Assembly: GCA_028455995.1 (NCBI GenBank) | Contig: JABELC010000010.1 | Location: 1,142,001-1,206,000 of the forward strand | Source of the DNA: Scleromitrula shiraiana | Lineage: Eukaryota; Ascomycota; Leotiomycetes; Helotiales; Sclerotiniaceae | Length of the DNA: 64,000 bases | Direction: 5' to 3' | Translations under genes and position numbers: made by a program | Notes under the pieces: model-generated | What the model was told of the DNA's origin: nothing | Databases searched by the model: none | The model's input: only the letters and a program-made list of their open reading frames with translations | In this document: positions 32,337 through 44,797 of the stretch, piece after piece | Layout of the letters: every line of letters begins with the position of its first letter | Position numbering within the stretch: position 1 is the stretch's first letter

Positions 32337-34515
32337 CCTTCATTGCCCCTCACAACCAAAAAGAGTACTTTAACCGACGTCATTGGAAGAAGGAGAGAAG
32401 AAAAAAAAAAAATCAGAAAAAACTTTAAGGACTCTCAAGTTGCTGACTATCTTTTTTTTTTTTTTTCTTTTTTTTTTTGGCCTGGCTTGGCCTCGTGGTT
32501 GTAACTTGTAAGGTGGTGTGGTAGAATCTACGTGAATAATAATAATGGTACAGCTATAATATACAGACCCGCTAAAAATGTTATCTAATGTCATTAATGC
32601 TCCACTATTATTGCCTCACTGAAAGAAATCTTGAGAAATTAATTATTGTTACTAACTATCGTTGAGATGACAACACAAATTCCTCGAAGGTCCTCGAAGG
32701 TTCCATGAGGTCAGATCAGATCAGATCATTTCATCTCATCTCAAGTGCGAAAGTACTTCATCAGCTCATGCTTTGCGTGTGTACGTGCGCGTATGAATCG
32801 TCAACTTCTTCAACTTGAAAATACGACCTCCTAAAGTGGGTTAAATTGATCAACATTTATTAGATTGAATAAGAATCATGTACGGAAGTAGAAACGAATT
32901 AGATATTAGACATTCAAGTTTCTTAGTCAATATATAGAGACTAACAATAGAACATTTGTGTAGTGACAACAAGAGCTCTCTCTATACATCGAGGGACTTC
33001 GTTGTCAAGCTCTTTGCAAGCGAATCAATAGCTCTATCGATGTAGTCTTTACACGTGACCTAGTATCATGTGATTCATGGTAAACTCAAGCTTCTTTCAG
33101 TTATGGATGATGGATGATGGATGATCTAGTTTAAGACTTCCGACATCTTGCTCCATTGACTCATTAAAACACCATCCTATCATAGGTAAGATCTCACTCA
33201 ACTTCAAGGCTTCTAGCCTTCTCGCATACAAATTATTCATACTACTCGGTCCAAATCACCTATCAGGCTTTCAGACAGGTACATTCCCTCACAAGTATGA
33301 AGGGTCGTCGGCTGCTTACAGATGAGGCTAAGACAGAAAGATGGATGCAGCCTTTTCTTACCAGAATCTCCTCCATCTCACGAAACGCTGTACCAAATTC
33401 TGTCTGTCAAAACACAGTTGGCGCCACCTAACTATTTCTGCCCCATGCCACACTGTACTCCTGTAATGTTCCAATGTTCCTGCATAAGATATCCCATCGG
33501 TATGGACAAGCCTCCAGAAATCACCAGTCCTAGATTCTTAATGGCGGGGGGGACAACATGAGCGGTAATCCGGCGGCTTAAGAGATATATAAGGTATAAG
33601 GGGAGACCGTGCGCTACAACCTACAACCTGTGAATGATAGATCTACCGAAAAACACAAGGTACAAGATTAAGCATGATTCGTGGGGGCAATATCACATCG
33701 TAACACAGCCTACAGAATATACGACGATTGATTTGCCTTACGCCGCAATAGGTAGCCTTATTGACACCGAAGGATACCAGAAGGATACCAGAAGGAAATT
33801 AGATTGCAGGTCCGCCAGGCGAAGTCGACCCCAAGATTTGCTGCGCCGCTCACAAGGATACCCAAGCCTTTTTTCGCTTAACCAATCACATCTCCTTTAA
33901 ATCCTAAACTGAACCAATTGCTTCAAACAACACCTCATAATCTGTACGGCGTACATCAAACTTATGTATTGTATCTCAAAACAGTCAAAACTACTTTGAA
34001 TATATAACTTTTGTGTGATGGATGATGCTAGATGATGCTGGCGTAGTAAACCACTACAACTTCACTAATATAACTAATGATTCTTAGAAGTACATTCAAT
34101 CGATTTATGTGTCAGAGGATTTTACTCCGCCATTATAGGCAGATTTAAAGTCTTAATTCTAAGGTTTGATATCTACTCTCTCTATCACTAATAAGTGTTG
34201 CTTGGAGGTATAAAATAGATGAATCATATACTTGATATACTTGAGATACTTCTTATTTGTGAATAACTTCATAATTTCCATTTGGGAATTAAGAGTAAGC
34301 AAGCAAACAGTCATTTATTTCCCACGTTACTCATCGACATCGCCGCGTCTATCTACCTATAAAGTCCTCTTAGCCTCAAGGTACCCCCAACTCCAACTTC
34401 TACTTACCACATTACAACATCACAACCCCACCTTCCTATTCAGACAGACAGATCCCCATAACTTTCAACTTGATCTCTCACCTAGATATCTACTCTATTA
34501 TCCATTTTATCCATC

Positions 34516-35568
34516 ATGTCTTCAAGTAAAAAATCCTCGATGCTTAGTTCTTTAAAGAGCAGGATTGGTCGCTCAAAGAGCAACGCTTCACAAATACCAA
34601 ATAATACCCCTCTGGCGAATAACAACTCGTTTCAAGATACTTCCCCTCCTGCTTATTCCGCGGCAACTTCTACTGCTACAGGTCAAAATGAAAAATCGGG
34701 GTATGCATCAACTTTTAATACCACCGCCAGTACAAGTCAAGACGGCAGCTCAAGATATGCATCAACAAGTCAAAACACCAACCAGAGATATTCTAACACC
34801 ACGGCCGCTCCAGCAGCAAGCTCAAGTAGTGGCGCGGCTGTTGACGAGAGCCAACATGCGCTACTCGCCACCTTTGACACCATGATCATCATCGACGACT
34901 CCAGCAGCATGGAGGACGAACATCCATCCCGCTGGACTCAAACAGGGAGAGTTCTCGCAGAAATCGCTCCCATCATCACTAAATGGGACCAAAACGGCAT
35001 TGACATGTTTTTCCTCAACCACCGCTCTGACGACCCTGGCGATCGATCCCAGGGTATCCCATCCGGCGGCTACTGCGGCATCAAGAACGCAGGAATGGTG
35101 CTAGAGATCTTCAGCATGGTAGAACCATGGGGAGGAACCCCCACCGAGCAACGTCTCGGTCAGATTCTCCGTCCCTATATGAGGAGACTGGAAGAGCGAT
35201 TTCGCCAAAATCTCGAAGTCAGAGCTTTGAATATCATCGTCATAACCGATGGAGAGGCCAGCGATAACCCGGCTGATGAAATCGTATTTATAGCCAAAAG
35301 GCTTGACGCAGCCGATGCGCCGTTCTCTCAGGTCGGCATTCAGTTCTTTCAGGTCGGGAGCGATCTTAGAGCAAAGGCGGCGTTGCAAAACCTTGATGAT
35401 GATTTGGCGAGAGATAAAGGGATCAGGGATATGGTCGATACGGTGACTTGGCAGGGTCGCGATGTTGATAATGGGCTCACTGCGGATGGGATTTTGAAAA
35501 CTGTTTTGGGGGCTGTTAGTAGGAGACTTGATAAGAAACCCGCGAGTGGTGAACATCCGAGGACTTGA
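34516..35568 (+). CDS. von Willebrand factor A domain protein
   Basis: Single exon, 350 aa. Residues 1-115 are Ser/Thr/Asn-rich and probably disordered, with a PPAY motif near residue 44. The vWA domain starts at about residue 118, and the MIDAS metal site DDSSSM (DxSxS) is at about 126-131. Further conserved features are FFLNHRSD, GGTPTEQRL (the Thr of the MIDAS) and the strand IIVITDGEASDNPADEI. The tail is QVGIQFFQVGSD. Such stand-alone fungal vWA proteins are of unknown function; the fold usually mediates metal-dependent protein binding. No signal peptide, so intracellular. Its 3' end faces the coiled-coil gene across a 3.2-kb repeat-rich gap. Confidence 0.85.
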   Translation: MSSSKKSSMLSSLKSRIGRSKSNASQIPNNTPLANNNSFQDTSPPAYSAATSTATGQNEKSGYASTFNTTASTSQDGSSRYASTSQNTNQRYSNTTAAPAASSSSGAAVDESQHALLATFDTMIIIDDSSSMEDEHPSRWTQTGRVLAEIAPIITKWDQNGIDMFFLNHRSDDPGDRSQGIPSGGYCGIKNAGMVLEIFSMVEPWGGTPTEQRLGQILRPYMRRLEERFRQNLEVRALNIIVITDGEASDNPADEIVFIAKRLDAADAPFSQVGIQFFQVGSDLRAKAALQNLDDDLARDKGIRDMVDTVTWQGRDVDNGLTADGILKTVLGAVSRRLDKKPASGEHPRT

Positions 35569-36751
35569 TCTTTTTTGGTTTATTTTTTTCTGGTATGTGT
35601 TTTGTGGTTTTTGGTTTTCTTTGTGCAAATTCTCCTCTTAGTCTCTTCACAGAGATGATTTCATTATTTCATTTCATTACATGGATGGCTAGCTGGTCGG
35701 CGCTTTGGAAGATTGATTCGGTATCAAAAATAGCAGTCAGTTGGGGTTTGGAGTTCTTAGGAGGGGTTTCATTTTCATTTGTTTTTATTTTCTCTTTTAA
35801 CTCGATACCCAGAGATGGATATTCTGGGGATCAGTTTCATGTTTAGACAATACTTTATCAAGATCAAGTCTCAAAATTTACTAGTATTATTTATTCTTTA
35901 TTCTGATATCTGGCAATTTCTTGATTGTTGTGTAGTGTGAAAACTCGTGTACTTATGCTATATTTTGTATTTAAGATTGAAATTCATGCTTGATCGTTAC
36001 TCATCAATAGAAGGGAAAATATCCACAAATGGCAATCACAATGCCAATGGTGAGGTGGGGTGGGGTTACAGAGATAGATTCATACATACATACATACATA
36101 CATACATGGTATTCTAATTCCAATTCTAATTCCAATTCCAATTCCTCTTCTTGAAAATTTACAATACCACCTGGATATTGATTCTATTCGAGTTACCCAC
36201 TAACCTACTCACCCCCAATCTATCACTATGTCTAAATCTAACTTGCAATGTTACTCACATCACTATCTATCCATCTATCTATCAAGTCATTCGCTTGTTA
36301 CTCACTCACTCACCAATCTAACAATTTACAATTTATAATCACAATCACAATCACAATCACGCTCAAAATCATAGTCATACCCCCTCCCCCCCACCTTCCC
36401 CTTCTTCCCATACATTAATCCAATCATTCCTCCACTCCTCCACTCCTCCACTCTTCCACTCTTCCACTTCTCGTTTATCGACTCATACCTAATTCACACT
36501 TGATTCATCCATACTCGATCAACCAAGCATGTACCAGCACCTACCAATCCACCCATCTACCTACCAGCCAGCTTATCAGCCGTGCCCTGTCTTTTTTAAG
36601 TGATATATAGTGTGTGGGTGTGGTATAGAGCTAGGTGGCTGGGTGGCTGGGTAGCTGGGTAGCTGGGTAGCTACTAGTAGGTGTTTAGGTGTGTATGTAT
36701 TATATTCTATCCATTATTTAATGTTTGTCTGGTATTGTCTAATATCTACTG

Positions 36752-36800
36752 TCTATGCTATGCTATGCTATGCTATGCTATGCTATGCTATGCTATGCTA
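36752..36800. repeat. Pentanucleotide microsatellite (TATGC)n
   Basis: About ten uninterrupted TATGC units, followed by a diverged TTTTATG end. Confidence 0.9.
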
Positions 36801-36991
36801 TTTTATGTTATGGTATCGCACTAGTGATATGAAAGAGTTAAGTTAAATATCAAAATATTAAGAAGGCGAGACAAGAAACAAGAAACAGAAAGAGGAAGGG
36901 GGAGAAAAGAGAGAGAGAGAGAGAAGAATTTTACGCATAGCTATCTCCTCATCTTATGCTGAGAAATAGGAATGTTCATGAAGTCAGAAAA

Positions 36992-37005
36992 GGGGGGGGG
37001 GGGGG
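36992..37005. repeat. Poly-G tract (14 G)
   Basis: Fourteen G in a row in purine-rich non-coding DNA downstream of the vWA gene; a matching C11 run lies about 230 bp further on at 37238-37248. Confidence 0.85.
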
Positions 37006-38724
37006 AGAAAAAGAACAAGAATATTATGGGAAAAAGGAAAGAGGGAAAGAGAAAGGGAAATACAGAAGAGAAACATCAATTCAATTTTAAACATAAAAAA
37101 AAAAAAAAAAAACCTCCTCGATCTATGCTTATATCCCCATCATACTAGTCAACTATTCCCACACCATCATCTCACATATACATCCATCCACCTCTCAAGT
37201 CAAAACAGATCAAGTACTCGTATTTCGAGCAAAATCACCCCCCCCCCCTCAAAAAAAATATCACAATACCATAAAACCCCAAGAGTAAAATAAGTTAAAT
37301 AATATCATTCATATTAACTAAACGACCGTGAATAAGTAAGTGAGTAAGTAAGTAAATAAGTAAGAACTAAGTATATTTTCTCGTATGTAAAAACGAACGA
37401 CTGAACAATTGAATGAACGAAACAACTTTTCCCTTTCCTTTTCCCGCTTTCTCCATCATCTGTTCTGTTCTGTCCTGCTCTGTCTGTCCATCTACCCCGT
37501 TAACCTCCAGCTGCCTAGCCATCCGCATCATAAAGATCAATGATTAATTACCTATCATTTCCTTCTTCCCTTTCTTTCTTGCTTTCTTTTCCTCCCTGAT
37601 CTTTTCCTTCCATCCCCAATCCTTTCCCTCCTTTCCTCTCCTCTCCTCTCCTCTCCTTACGAACCAATAAATCAAAAAAACCGAAAACCAAACCAAACTA
37701 AACCATGCAAACAATAATACCATCCACGCATCCCTCCACCCCCCGTCTACCATGAAAAATCCCCCCCCCCCAAAAAAAAATAACTCGATCATTTTCCCCC
37801 ACTATCAGTAAAAAAAAGGCGTAAAAGGTAGAAAGAAAAAAGAGGCACTCGTGCGAAATGGAATGGATTGTAGATAAAAGAACGAATCGAATCGAATCGA
37901 ATAGAATAGAATAGAATAGAAAGAATAAAAGTAAAATTGAAGTTGAAATTAAATTGACGCTCGCTTTCTTATGCTTGGATTGATCGAATGGGGCGCCGTG
38001 AGTTGAAGTCTTGAAGTCTTGAAGAAGGTTAAGTGGGATTAGAATTGGGATTGATGGGTGGAGATAAATGAATAGAAGGAAGTAGAATAAAGTAAAGTAA
38101 GTAAAGTAAAAATAAAATATATTTTGGCGCCAAAAATAGATGAGATGAGATGAGATGAGATGAGGTGAGGATTGAGCGGAAGTAGGAACGCAGGGCTTCG
38201 TGTAGATGAGTAGGTAGACAGGCTAAAGAAATCTAATTTGATGTGGTTGAAATCTCATATATTGAGACTGAGATATAAATCTGTTGACCGAAAGACGGTG
38301 GGAATTTTTGTTGAGATGGTATTCTTGAGATCATGTTCATCATGAATGTATCGACCAATTAATCAATCCCACAAAATTCGTTCATGTCGAATTCTTCTCC
38401 GTTATGGATGAGAGAGATGATGATGATGGAGAAAAGCAATGAATGAATGGGTAGAAGAAAGTAGATGGTGATAGATAGGAAGTTTTTTTTGAGAAAAAGA
38501 AAGACTAGTCAGCCGATGGATAATCGAGTGAAGTATCATATCAGGAATCAAATCGAGACAGACTCTAAATCATCTGACATTAACAGGCAGTGAAGTGAAG
38601 TCAAAACACCAATTCGATCCAGATGAAAGAGATACTAGACTAGACGAGACCAGATCAAACCAACGTCAACGGAAGAGAGGCCCATATAATCGAAATATCG
38701 CAATCCCTCAATCCCACCCACCAC

Positions 38725-40554
38725 CTAAGTCATAAGAAGCACATTCGCCTTATGCAAATTCTTTGCAATAATCGTCAACGAATTATCATCCCTCATAGTA
38801 ATCGAAGGCGTCATAACAAGCTTAAGACGTTTCTGTTTCGTCTGCAAATGGTACGGATTCTCATTCGGATGATCCTTCGCAATCATCGTACCCGCCACAA
38901 ACTTCGCGCCCAGGAGCTCTGGAAACACAATCTGGAAGCTTAGTTTTGCTGACCACATCTTTGCACCGATGTCGAAACAGTTGATGACCAGGACGCCGAG
39001 ATCGGCTCCGGCGCGAGATCGCGAACAGTCTCGGTTGAGTAACGGTCCTAGCATGTCGCGTAGGTATTTTGTGTGGTGCATTAGGCTGCTGTTGCGGAAA
39101 TCTTTGTAGTCGGGTGATCCGATTACGCCCTCGATGAGATGGGATTGTTCTCTAATGAGATCCTGACGAACTTCGCCAGATGGAGCTAGAGTCGAAGGAG
39201 AAATATTAGCGCATTTCATCGCATATGCAAGTAAAGGGTCCTTACCGGGTCTGCCCTCAAGACGTTTTCTGATACTTTCCAATTTCGCATGAACGTTAGA
39301 ATTAAACTGTTGGAAAGCCTTTGTATCCATGATTTCTTCGAAACAATATGCCATTGCCATTCGCATGACGAACCAGAAGCGTGTTTGATCGTTGCCCAAT
39401 AAGGCCATTACGTGACTGTGAGCACTCTGTGCATCGTCGTAGGTAAGACGCATCATAAAGGTCCATAAACCCTGGTTCTTGCGCGCGATTTCTCGATCTT
39501 GGTAGACATCAACCTTGTTCGCATACATGCGACACCATCCCTCGATCGTGCCAAAGATCTTACTAAACTCATTTGAATAGTCTTCACCCACTTCTCGTTG
39601 AGGAACCGAGCTTCTGAAAGGTACGATTGCCATAGGATCGAGATTAGGGTTAAAATCAGTGTTATGATTCATAATAGTACCTGAAGTACTGCGTAATGGC
39701 TTGTTGATAGAGCTCTCGTAGTATGTGGTTACTGCATTAGAAGGACCAGGGAGATCTGTAGCCGTGCTTCCCATGCGTCTCCAGCCTGCTTCATCGTTAT
39801 TTCCCTCTCTTCGTTGAGATTGCTCCATCGCAGCTAACGACGTCTTTGAAAGTCGAGTTAGGGATGTTGGGGGCCCAAGGCTAGGCCGTCGATAGTCGGA
39901 ATGTGTGACGGCTTGTAGATTATTATGCGAATCCGCAGGGAACGAGCCTGGTAGTGGACCTGGTAGCTGTAGTGTAGACTGATATGTGTCCAATGCCTTT
40001 TGATGGGAACTGGCGGGATGAGACGCGAGCCACAACAAGCGCTTTCCGTTCAACTGATGCTCCTTGATTTCCAATTCCTCTTTTTGTAATAATATGATGG
40101 CCTCCAACTCGTCAACTTTTGTGCCATTATGTGCTTTCTTGAGTTCTTTCTCAAGATATCGGACACGAGGACGCAGACTGAATTCATTTTCCTGAACAGC
40201 ATTATGTCTCTCCTTGAACTCGGCAATGACACCTTCTAGTTCTTTATTGAGATTTTCACGAACATTGAAAGGTATTTGTGTCGTCTGTCCAATCGTTGAT
40301 ACAATATCTGATATCCTCAATTCAAACCATGACACGAGATCCGCGTGCGTGGTCGGCTGTTCGATACGAGCGCCATCGCGAGTGCCTCTAGTAGATGTGC
40401 TAGAAAGACTTTCCTTATTTGTATGCTTTGGTCGTGCCGGGACAAACTGAGGAGCAGATGGATCCATAGAATCTGCTCGAGCGACAGTTCCCCTCAGATC
40501 GGGATCTTTAGGTCTTCGAGCAGCAGAACGAGATATATTGGGTGATGATGACAT
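38725..40554 (-). CDS. Conserved-looking protein of unknown function with coiled coil
   Basis: Single exon, 609 aa, not recognised. The N terminus (1-75) is polar and disordered. Residues 75-175 include LVSWFELRISDIVSTIGQ and a heptad-like charged helix (ENLNKELEGVIAEFKERH, RVRYLEKELKKAH, ELEAIILLQKEELEIKEHQL), probably a coiled coil. Residues 180-325 are low complexity. The C-terminal 280 residues look globular and helical: YSNEFSKIFGTIEGWCRMYANKVD, FWFVMRMAMAYCFEEIMDTKAF, FDIGAKMWSAKLSFQIVFPELLG. No catalytic motif, membrane segment or signal peptide was seen. The length, composition and uninterrupted frame make it a real gene. Confidence 0.8.
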   Translation of the reverse strand: MSSSPNISRSAARRPKDPDLRGTVARADSMDPSAPQFVPARPKHTNKESLSSTSTRGTRDGARIEQPTTHADLVSWFELRISDIVSTIGQTTQIPFNVRENLNKELEGVIAEFKERHNAVQENEFSLRPRVRYLEKELKKAHNGTKVDELEAIILLQKEELEIKEHQLNGKRLLWLASHPASSHQKALDTYQSTLQLPGPLPGSFPADSHNNLQAVTHSDYRRPSLGPPTSLTRLSKTSLAAMEQSQRREGNNDEAGWRRMGSTATDLPGPSNAVTTYYESSINKPLRSTSGTIMNHNTDFNPNLDPMAIVPFRSSVPQREVGEDYSNEFSKIFGTIEGWCRMYANKVDVYQDREIARKNQGLWTFMMRLTYDDAQSAHSHVMALLGNDQTRFWFVMRMAMAYCFEEIMDTKAFQQFNSNVHAKLESIRKRLEGRPGKDPLLAYAMKCANISPSTLAPSGEVRQDLIREQSHLIEGVIGSPDYKDFRNSSLMHHTKYLRDMLGPLLNRDCSRSRAGADLGVLVINCFDIGAKMWSAKLSFQIVFPELLGAKFVAGTMIAKDHPNENPYHLQTKQKRLKLVMTPSITMRDDNSLTIIAKNLHKANVLLMT

Positions 40555-42928
40555 AGTGAGCGATTCTATTATTAATGATAGTTAATCGCGCAATAGAACC
40601 GAATTGAGAATTCCAAATCCTCGAAAATCGTTGTAGATCTGTTGTTAACGTAAAAGTTGTTGAGGAATAAATTGTTGTAAAAGTATGAAAGTACAATTTT
40701 GGTGGGGAGAAGCCTTTTTATTAACAAGCACTAGTGGAGATTTTTTTTCGAGTACGAGGGGTTGGAGATAAGCCGAAGGTGAAGTGGTAGTTGTCTGAAA
40801 GAGAGCTCGATTTTGTTAGAGAATTTGTCCTGAGTACAACAGAATTGGTTGTTTGTTAAAAATAGAGTGAATCTCCTCGAAAGTGTTGTGAATGTATGGA
40901 TAAGGATGATGAAGAAAACTATCAAACCATGTAAGAGATTAGGAGATCAGTGATAGAAACACAGGATCATGTTTTGTTTCATCAACACTTCTGATGTTAA
41001 ATTGACAATAATATCTGGATATAATCTGGTTATGCGCAAATTAGGCTGTACAAGCAGTCTCATGATAATGATTTGTTTGACCCAGTGATTGCATATAATG
41101 TTTTTGTGCGATGGCCCTATGGGGCAGAAAACGTGGAATACGGAGGAAGATCCATGAAAGGAGCAAAGAAATTTCATATAAAACACAATCGTCTAATTTA
41201 GTTTCAGACGATATCTGGGTAAATAGATATTTGATGTTATATCGAGTTGTCGACTATACGTGAATGTTCAATTATTCCTCGCAAGGGGATTAACCGAATA
41301 TATAACGAGAAGTTCAATATCCATCTTCAATGCACACTGAATTGAGGAGATGCTGCAAAGCCGCATGGCCCAAAAAGTAAAACTCCTATCAAATAATATA
41401 CAAGATGATGCCCATTGTGATGAAAAAGATAAATATCTATGCAGTTGAAAATGAAGATAAAGAAGGTTTCTGTCTGATAAAATCATCCATTCTATTCTAC
41501 AGGCAACTAGCTGAGTTGTCGATAGTGAAGTGTGAGCACCTCAACCAGGCTACTGAGCAAGACTATACACAGGTTCGGACTAAACATAAAGGAAAGTATC
41601 TCGCATTATAGAGAAACTAGAATCAGTTTATCATACACGTTGAGTAATAAGAAGTAGGAAAATGACGATTACTAGTACAACACTGGCAGTGTCCTAGTTC
41701 TAACCTGACCAATAGGTCAAGTTGCATCATATTTACAAATGGAACTTCAACCCAGCTCTAGAGGATGGAAGAAAACCCGATAATACCCTTTTTATTTTCA
41801 TCCAAAGACACTCGTCGCAACTGATTAGGTGAATGGGTGCTGTGGCAATCAACTATCCAAGGTGTTTAGTTGGAAGTTCGGGGACAGTGTAGCAAATCTA
41901 CTCGGAAGCTTGAATATTCACCACGCAGCTGCTTCCCTATTTTACAGCAACTTATTGACTCGAGTGCGGTGGTGCGGTCTAACTGAAAAGGTATACGCCG
42001 AGTAGATGGTCAAGCAGTAGGACTGGTGGATAAACAATATAGATTTGTGAAAGATTAATTAATATTTAAATAAAAACTTCCCTCAGCCGCCGATTATCTG
42101 GCCTTCACTGGCGGACTAGTCACATGTGTTTATCGCTCATTTGTTACAGATGAATAGTAGCATTTGGGTGTGGTGAATGTCCGATGGGCTGTTGAAGGGA
42201 GTTTCAGGCAAAGAAGACTCGCCCCTAATGGGGTGAATCGAAGCGAATTTCTGGGAGATGGTGAAAGATAGGAGGAAGACTGGGTAGGAGGTTAGTATAG
42301 TTCTATGGCATGTCATAGATCCCTACAGAGAACATAATATCTGGTGATGTCTCGGATACCAGCTATGATCTAGTTAGCTAGCACACATATTGGGTTCATA
42401 CAGATTGGACCATGATACGTCAGTGATACTGTTTTTGGGTGTAGATATGTTTCTCGCATCCTCGCACTCATCCACACTTGAATCGCCCACACACAAATTT
42501 AAAAGACCATGTTTTATTCATAAATTAAACTAGAATGCATTGCCACCTAAGATAAGATAAAGTGAGTATCCCAAAAGGAAAGGAAAGGAATTTTGTATAC
42601 AGTAAGGACCCTATGTGCAATCAGTTGAAATATTGGGCATGGATGATTGCTTGAATGGAAGCTCCTGCGCAAAGAGATCAGCGTTATTCTCAGACATTTA
42701 TTTGCCGTTTTTGAACCCCCGAAAAGTGGATGATACGCTGTAGAGAGTCGATAAAGCTGCTTGTTCGAACCGAGTGCGTTTTCCGAATATAATATGCATG
42801 TATATAGCATAAAGATATCTGCAATGAAAATCTGAAATTCTTAGTCATATACCACAGGAGGCAGCAGAAGAAAAGAACATACCAGATACGACCCTAAAGT
42901 CCATGAGTAAAGGCCATAAATTAGCATC
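40555..42928. other. Intergenic region
   Basis: 2.4 kb between the coiled-coil gene start and the splicing factor stop, both minus. It holds the promoter of the coiled-coil gene. Short frames (40731-41486 minus, 41405-41611 plus, 42547-42810 minus) have no family features. No tandem array was noticed. Confidence 0.5.
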
Positions 42929-44797
42929 TCAGATAGCCTTTGTGCGAGAGAACAAACTGCTGTAGACTGCATCCACAACAGGCGTAGCGCTAATCATTCG
43001 TCCACCGAAGTATCTACCATTGAGGCCCTTGATAGCGTTCTCCCCTCCTTGTACGCGATCGAATTTGAGGTAGATATCTCCCTGCGAGTTTGGATCTAAA
43101 GCAATGTGAACAACGTGGCCATATTTCTCTTCCGCTTCAGCGCGGACATCATCTTCAAGTTCTTTTTCCCAGGTATCACCTTCTTCTCTGTTTAATCGTC
43201 AGTAAAATGCCAATGAAATTGAGAGATGATATGCTACTTACTCAGCAGGATCGAACATATTCTTAAGTACAACACAGCGACTAGCCATGTTAACATTGAC
43301 TGGTAGAACTTTAGATTCCATCTTCGGTTTTGCGATCTCTCGTCGTTCGTTGGTAATCGATGGAGTACTGGATTCATCTGTTCTGGCGAGTTTCCTCATC
43401 AATGCATCTCGACTATAATTGTTGAAATTTACGCCACCAACGTCAGTGTCGTCCAAAGCGCTGGCACCACCTGCACCTTTATCATTATCGCGACCTCCGG
43501 CACGGTCGAAATTACTGCCACCGGCGGCGGATGAACCACGCCCACCAGCGCCAGAAAACGCAGATCCCTGGAATTGTTGTTGGTGGCTCTGGCCTTGGAA
43601 TCTCTGCAGAAGACTGGCGGTAGATTCAGGAGTAAACTTATCGTTTCCAAGACCAACACGGATTGGTCGACCAGCAAGATCAAACCCATTCATCTTCTCC
43701 AACGCCTCTCGGGCTTGATTTGGATCACGGAACCTAGTAGATTCATTAGTATATTTCAATGTGGATCATGTTATAATGACTTACTGTACAAACCCATAAC
43801 CTCGACTACGTCCTTGCTCTTCCTTTTGCAGCTGAACGAATTCAAGCTCACCAAAAGGTTCAAATACGTTCTGTAAATCGCTTTCAGTGATGCTGAAATG
43901 AATATTACCCACATATAGTCGATGGAAAGGAATCTGATTTGGATTATTGGTGGTAGCTTCGGGATTGCGAACTTGTCGATTCTTCTCGGCCTCGGTAAGT
44001 TGTGCAATGATAGGAATTCCTAGGAGTTTCTGTCCAGTGAGTTGAATTGCAGCAGGGACTGATTCTTCATTTTTGAACTCAACATAGCCAACACTATTCT
44101 GGTTAGCTAATTTTAGTTAAATAGCAGGAATGGGGACATACCCTTTTGATCTACCACTAACACGATCCTTGACAATCTGGGCCTCCTTAACAGGGCCAAC
44201 CTTTTCGAAGAACGCTATAAGTTCCTTAGTTCTCAAACGAGCTGCCAATTGTTGGACGAAAACAGTGCGTCTATCTCGTTCGTCCTCAGTTAGAGGGGGT
44301 GTACCCTCTCGCTTTGGGCTTCTGCTTGATCGACGGCTTCGACGTTCATCGCGGGGCTTCTCTTCATCGCGATCTCGACGATCAGCGCGAGGACGGTAAT
44401 ACCTATTGGGGCTTCTAGAGCGTGAGCGTTGTCTGCCGCCTCCTCTATAATAATCTCCATCCCTGCGGCCATTATCGTCCGGGCTATCTCTGTGACGACG
44501 TGAGTGTCGACGATCATCATCTCGACTTCTGCTTCTACGCCTACTCTTTGCACTTCCATGCTCACTTGTTGGAGTCATTGTTGATTCCTTATCATTTCGG
44601 TCTCTGCTACGAGCTCTACGCTTTCGATCTCGGTCGTGGTCTCGGCTGTCATCGCGGAGTCTTTCTCGATCGCGTCTATCATTGCGCTCATTTTTGTGAC
44701 GGTCATCATCATCTTTTGGTTTCGCGGAGCCATTCTGTTCAACAGGGGCAGCATTTGCAGTTGAGTCCAAGAGAGCTTCAACGTCTAAGGCAGACAT
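42929..44797 (-). CDS. RNA splicing factor, RBM39/CAPER-like (Rsd1 type)
   Basis: Four exons: 44797-44142, 44093-43785, 43733-43242 and 43187-42929, giving 571 aa. The order of domains matches RBM39. An N-terminal Arg/Ser/Asp-rich tail (about 20-170) comes first. RRM1 carries TVFVQQLAARL and VGYVEFKN, and RRM2 carries HRLYVGNIHFSITESDL and RGYGFVQF. A Gly-rich linker follows, then a C-terminal U2AF-homology motif (CVVLKNMFDPAEEEGDTWEKEL, GDIYLKFD, GRYFGGRMISA). Such proteins bind U2AF/SF3b ULM motifs and join early spliceosome assembly in the nucleus. The start MSALDVEALLDS (44797) was preferred over an in-frame ATG at 44818. All introns have GTAAGT or GTATGT donors and are about 48-54 bp. 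Confidence 0.93.

Larger units (their letters stand above)
31722..34515. other. Intergenic region between divergent Hsp70 and vWA genes
   Basis: 2.8 kb containing the Hsp70 promoter and the vWA promoter. It also has a 12-bp tandem repeat at 32270-32336, an A12 run at 32401-32412 followed by a long T tract near 32452-32478, and GATGGAT repeats near 33107-33125. Plus frames at 33322-33561 and 33634-33900 show no protein-family features. Confidence 0.5.
35569..38724. other. Repeat-rich gap between convergent genes
   Basis: 3.2 kb between the stop codons of the vWA (+) and coiled-coil (-) genes, made largely of short tandem repeats: CATA at 36081-36108, AATTCC at 36113-36150 and ACTCCTCC near 36430-36470. 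Next come a GGGTAGCT run at 36635-36672, TATGC at 36752-36800 and GA at 36908-36925. There are also G14 (36992-37005), A18 near 37095-37113, C11 (37238-37248), GTAA near 37335-37360, GAATC/GAATA at 37885-37920 and GAGAT at 38138-38162. No protein-like frame was found. A long non-coding transcript or very long 3' UTRs are possible but not shown. Confidence 0.6.

Noticed and set aside
32401..32478. A12 and long T tract as a hairpin terminator-like structure
   Set aside because: It is in the upstream part of a divergent intergenic region with no gene ending there, and homopolymer pairs are common in this genome.
42765..42790. GTTCGAACC, resembling a tRNA B box
   Set aside because: No matching A box or acceptor stem at the right spacing.
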